A DNA stretch of 9,516 bases from an uncultured Clostridium sp. (GTDB taxonomy: Bacteria > Bacillota > Clostridia > TANB77 > CAG-508), in assembly GCA_946497905.1 (NCBI GenBank), contig CAMMMI010000071.1, positions 1-9,516 of the forward strand. Reading direction: 5' to 3'. A program made the translations under genes and the position numbers. The notes beneath the pieces are model-generated. The model was not told the origin of the DNA. It saw only the letters and a program-made list of their open reading frames with translations, and searched no databases. The first letter of the stretch is position 1. Every line of letters starts with the position of its first letter. Shown one piece after another: positions 7,693 through 9,516 of the stretch.

Positions 7693-8172
7693 TTATACTG
7701 AATCTATAAAATCACTTATTAATTTCAACATTTTTTCATTATTTTGTTGAAACTTTACTGGTTCGAATTTTTCTACTTTTGATATAGCTTTTTTTAAATC
7801 TTTTACATCTAATGCACCTATTATATATCCTTTTTCTTTAAATAATTCTACAATTTGTTTTTGGTGATCATTTACATGTTCTCCAAATTCGTGAAGTCTA
7901 GGTACAGCAATTACTTTTTTTCCTTTTTTAATAGATGAAATAATTGAACCTACTCCTCCATGTGTTATTACTATTCTAGCTTGATTTAACAGTTTTTCAA
8001 ATTCTTCACTATCTATCAAATCAAATTGTTTCATATTAGGTGTTTCATACTTAGTATATCCCGCTTGTACTATTACTTCTTCTTTTATTGTACCATTTTG
8101 TATTAAATTATCTATTTCTTCTAATAATCTATGAAAACTATTATTTTGAGTTCCTAATAATACTAATATCAT
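7693..8172 (-). CDS. pssE: PssE/Alg13-like catalytic subunit of a polysaccharide glycosyltransferase (GT28 C-terminal type)
   Basis: This is a homologue of PssE/Cps14G and Alg13, the catalytic nucleotide-sugar-binding subunit that works with the PssD partner encoded just before it. It is 159 residues: an N-terminal LVLLGTQ strand-loop, THGGVGS at 70-76 (the donor-binding loop of the GT28 C-terminal fold) and PRLHEFGEHVNDHQ at 91-104, the family signature. The reading frame extends 19 codons further upstream to 8229, but that stretch lies inside pssD. ATG at 8172 overlaps the pssD stop, begins exactly where the fold begins, and has AGGAGG at 8190-8185, 12 bases upstream. The sugar transferred cannot be read from sequence; glucose, galactose or GlcNAc are possible for this family. 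No initiating sugar transferase is in view. Confidence 0.9.
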   Translation of the reverse strand: MILVLLGTQNNSFHRLLEEIDNLIQNGTIKEEVIVQAGYTKYETPNMKQFDLIDSEEFEKLLNQARIVITHGGVGSIISSIKKGKKVIAVPRLHEFGEHVNDHQKQIVELFKEKGYIIGALDVKDLKKAISKVEKFEPVKFQQNNEKMLKLISDFIDSV

Positions 8173-8642
8173 TAATAAATCGAACCTCCTAATTTTGCTT
8201 TTGGATATAGTTTTAACATATCTTCCCATTGAACTATAAATAAATCTGCTATAGGATATACTAGTCTTCCTGTGGCTGTTTTTTTATTTGTATTTGCAAA
8301 TGTTTCTATATATATTATTTTACTTCCAAAAATTTTTCCCAAATAGCACATCGGTCCAGCTGTATTAGTTCCTGTTGTTACTATTACTTTTGGTCTTATT
8401 TTTAAGTATATATAAACTGTTTTTATACATAAATATATGTATTTAATTATATATGTTAATAAATGTGATCTTGTTCCATATGGTAAATAATATACTTTAT
8501 TCTTATACTTTTCTTTTAGTTTTTCATTTGTTTTATCTTTTTCTGTTACTATTGTATAATCGTATTTTTCAAATAAGGGGGCTAGTTGTAATAATTCGTT
8601 TAAATGTCCTCCTGTACTTGATATAAACATTACTTTTTTCAT
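8172..8642 (-). CDS. pssD: PssD/Alg14-like membrane-anchor subunit of a polysaccharide glycosyltransferase
   Basis: This is a homologue of PssD/Cps14F and eukaryotic Alg14, the non-catalytic subunit that recruits its catalytic partner (PssE/Alg13) to the cytoplasmic face of the membrane for sugar transfer to a lipid-linked acceptor. Numbering from the chosen start, the glycine-rich GGHL loop is at residues 11-14, a hydrophobic stretch lies around 60-82, the TTGTNTAG segment is at 89-96, and the C-terminal half keeps the family pattern ETFA, TGRLVYPIAD, VQW and a final GGSIY. An in-frame ATG four codons earlier (8654) sits directly against AAGGA with no spacing, whereas ATG at 8642 has AAGGA (8658-8654) 11 bases upstream, so 8642 is preferred (156 residues). 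The TAA stop overlaps the pssE ATG as TAATG, implying translational coupling. Confidence 0.9.
   Translation of the reverse strand: MKKVMFISSTGGHLNELLQLAPLFEKYDYTIVTEKDKTNEKLKEKYKNKVYYLPYGTRSHLLTYIIKYIYLCIKTVYIYLKIRPKVIVTTGTNTAGPMCYLGKIFGSKIIYIETFANTNKKTATGRLVYPIADLFIVQWEDMLKLYPKAKLGGSIY
8185..8190 (-). promoter_or_regulatory. Ribosome binding site that sets the pssE start
   Basis: A full AGGAGG lies inside the last codons of pssD, 12 bases before the pssE ATG at 8172. It supports the short start over the longer frame that opens at 8229. Confidence 0.7.
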
Positions 8643-8727
8643 TGTTTTATTCATCCTTTTTATATATTTTAATATGTTTTTTGAGTCTATAAATAAGTTG
8701 TGTTTTCTTATGTTGTTTTATGCATGA

Positions 8728-8756
8728 ATTATATCATATATTTAATGTTTTGTCCT
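8728..8756 (-). promoter_or_regulatory. Extended -10 sigma-A promoter for the pssD operon
   Basis: On the minus strand a perfect TATAAT (8733-8728) is preceded by TG one base upstream, giving an extended -10 element. The -35 hexamer AGGACA (8756-8751) matches four of six consensus bases, with exactly 17 bp between the boxes. Transcription would start near 8721, leaving a leader of about 80 bases before pssD. It is the best promoter seen in the window and probably drives pssD, pssE and the LTA-synthase-like gene, perhaps reaching ruvB. Confidence 0.65.
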
Positions 8757-8816
8757 ACTTTTTTAAACATTTTCTCTATTTATAACATTTCAAAGCCCGT
8801 GTCATTGTTCTTGTGC

Positions 8817-8840
8817 CAAATTTTACTTTAGTAAAATTTG
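8817..8840. repeat. Perfect palindrome, possible operator upstream of the pss promoter
   Basis: CAAATTTTAC and GTAAAATTTG are perfect reverse complements (10 bp) separated by a 4-base TTTA spacer. Three TGTGC copies lie beside it on the plus strand (8812-8816, 8841-8845, 8852-8856). It sits about 60 bases upstream of the -35 box of the pss promoter. It lacks a T-run on either side, so an intrinsic terminator is unlikely. A regulator-binding site is inference only; AT-rich palindromes also arise by chance in such DNA. Confidence 0.35.
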
Positions 8841-8930
8841 TGTGCATTTGTTGTGCAAAACATTTTTTATACAATATGAAAGGGTAACTTTCTTTTAAAA
8901 ATAAAAATTGTTGAATATTTTGACATAAAA

Positions 8931-8974
8931 TGAACCCTCCTTATTAAACTTTTTTGTCTAATAATTTGGGTTCA
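8931..8974 (-). terminator. Stem-loop terminator after xerD
   Basis: Read on the minus strand, TGAACCC and GGGTTCA form an outer 7-bp stem. After a 3x3 internal loop, TTATTAGAC pairs with GTTTAATAA (9 bp including one G-U pair) around an A6 loop. TTTT follows immediately on the minus strand (8930-8927). It lies about 50 bases past the xerD stop and there is no T-run on the plus-strand side, so it should end minus-strand transcription from xerD. The T-tract is short, so termination may be incomplete. Confidence 0.6.
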
Positions 8975-9023
8975 CTTCAATTAATCAAGTTGCTATTTCG
9001 TATTTATATAAAATTTTATAATT

Positions 9024-9516
9024 CTATGCCCTTGGATGAGCTTTTTTATAAATATCTTTTAACCCTTCATCTTGGAATTGCATATAAACTTGTGTTGATG
9101 ATATATCTGAATGTCCAAGCATTGTTTGTATTGCCTTTAAATCTGCACCATTTTGTAATAAATGTGTTGCAAATGAATGTCTTAAAACATGTGGTGTTAT
9201 ATCTTTAGTTATATGTGCTTGTTCTTTATAATATTTGATAATTTTCCAAAATCCTTGTCTTGTTAATCTTCCACCATTTATATTTACAAATAAAGCTTTT
9301 TCTTCTTCACTTTTTATTAATATACTTCTTGCTTCTTCTATATATTCTTTTAAGGCTTTTAGAGACATTTTTCCTAGTGGTATATTACGTTGTTTATTGC
9401 CATTTTTACAAGTAACATATCCCTCTTCTAAATTTACATCTTCTATATTTAAAGATATAATTTCTGTAACTCTCATTCCTGTTGCATATGCAAATTCAAG
9501 CATTGCTTTATCTCTA
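9024..9516 (-). CDS. xerD: XerD-type site-specific tyrosine recombinase, 5'-truncated by window edge
   Basis: This is the C-terminal catalytic domain of a tyrosine recombinase of the XerC/XerD type, which resolves chromosome dimers at dif by cutting and rejoining DNA through a 3'-phosphotyrosine. The reading frame stays open to the window edge (R-D-K-A precede the first internal Met at 9503), so the N-terminal SAM-like domain lies outside. Numbering from that Met, the catalytic residues are R11 (GMRVTE), a beta-hairpin lysine (K33, or K37 in GNKQR), H105 and R108 (HVLRHSFATHLL), H131 (LGHSDIS) and nucleophile Y140 (TQVYMQF). The C-terminus HPRA is typical of XerD rather than phage integrases. 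The hairpin reads CKNGNKQR instead of the usual GKGNKER, so which lysine is catalytic is less clear. No att sites or phage genes are seen, so a housekeeping XerD is preferred. A stem-loop terminator follows about 50 bases past the TAG stop. Confidence 0.9.
   Translation of the reverse strand, partial: RDKAMLEFAYATGMRVTEIISLNIEDVNLEEGYVTCKNGNKQRNIPLGKMSLKALKEYIEEARSILIKSEEEKALFVNINGGRLTRQGFWKIIKYYKEQAHITKDITPHVLRHSFATHLLQNGADLKAIQTMLGHSDISSTQVYMQFQDEGLKDIYKKAHPRA

Larger units (their letters stand above)
8655..9023. other. Intergenic region between xerD and pssD
   Basis: This 369-base gap contains no ORF with a convincing ribosome binding site on either strand. It holds the xerD terminator (8931-8974), a perfect palindrome at 8817-8840 with TGTGC copies around it, and a strong minus-strand promoter at 8728-8756. 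The frame open on the plus strand over the 3' end of xerD is a low-complexity shadow. No tRNA, riboswitch or CRISPR structure was recognised. Confidence 0.6.

Noticed and set aside
8778..8805. Second promoter on the minus strand (TG-T-TATAAA with ATGACA upstream)
   Set aside because: The spacer is only 15 bases and the match is weaker than the promoter at 8728-8756; it may be a chance AT-rich match.
8878..8892. Hairpin GAAAG / CTTTC as a plus-strand terminator
   Set aside because: The stem is only 5 bp with a 5-base loop, and no plus-strand gene ends there.
9024..9516. Phage or integrative-element integrase marking an att site
   Set aside because: The C-terminus HPRA and general sequence fit housekeeping XerD, and no tRNA, att repeat or mobile-element gene is present.

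Overview
The window is very AT-rich. All eight genes supported here lie on the minus strand, so the biology reads from high coordinates to low. Low GC, AAGGAGG-type ribosome binding sites, two well-supported TTG starts, an LTA-synthase-type membrane enzyme and a QueH-type epoxyqueuosine reductase point to a Bacillota genome, most likely a Clostridia-like lineage. The long low-complexity, lysine/glutamate-rich orphan protein is of a kind I associate with uncultured gut Clostridia. The lineage is inference; no rRNA or other taxonomic marker is present.

Layout, in transcription order. (1) 9516-9024: the C-terminal catalytic part of a XerD-type tyrosine recombinase, cut by the window edge, followed by a stem-loop at 8931-8974 that fits its terminator. 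(2) 8655-9023: a 369-base intergenic stretch holding that terminator, a perfect 10-bp palindrome (8817-8840) and an extended -10 promoter (8728-8756). (3) 8642-5736: pssD and pssE (overlapping TAATG), encoding the two halves of an Alg14/Alg13-like glycosyltransferase, then a five-helix LTA-synthase-family polymerase. Together they look like an envelope-polymer cassette. (4) 5642-4632: ruvB, the Holliday-junction branch-migration motor, without ruvA here. Its last codons and stop lie in a small GGGAC-rich repeat with a hairpin (4598-4650). (5) 4516-3482: queH fused to a C-terminal GNAT acetyltransferase domain. (6) 3400-221: a 1059-residue protein of unknown function with about 20-residue helical repeats near the N-terminus and a C-terminal domain carrying an LHNE motif. 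(7) 216-73: a 47-codon ORF with a good ribosome binding site, four bases after the large gene's stop.

How the genes work together: PssD would anchor the PssE catalytic subunit to the inner face of the membrane to add a sugar to a lipid-linked or glycolipid acceptor, while the LtaS-like enzyme polymerises glycerol-phosphate units outside. RuvB and QueH are housekeeping proteins for recombination and for the queuosine tRNA modification. The last two genes are accessory and form a probable two-gene unit. Bases 1-72 contain no gene I can support.

Several starts used here differ from the longest ORF because of ribosome binding site placement: pssD 8642, pssE 8172, ruvB 5642 (TTG) and queH 4516. 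The LTA synthase also starts with TTG (7652).
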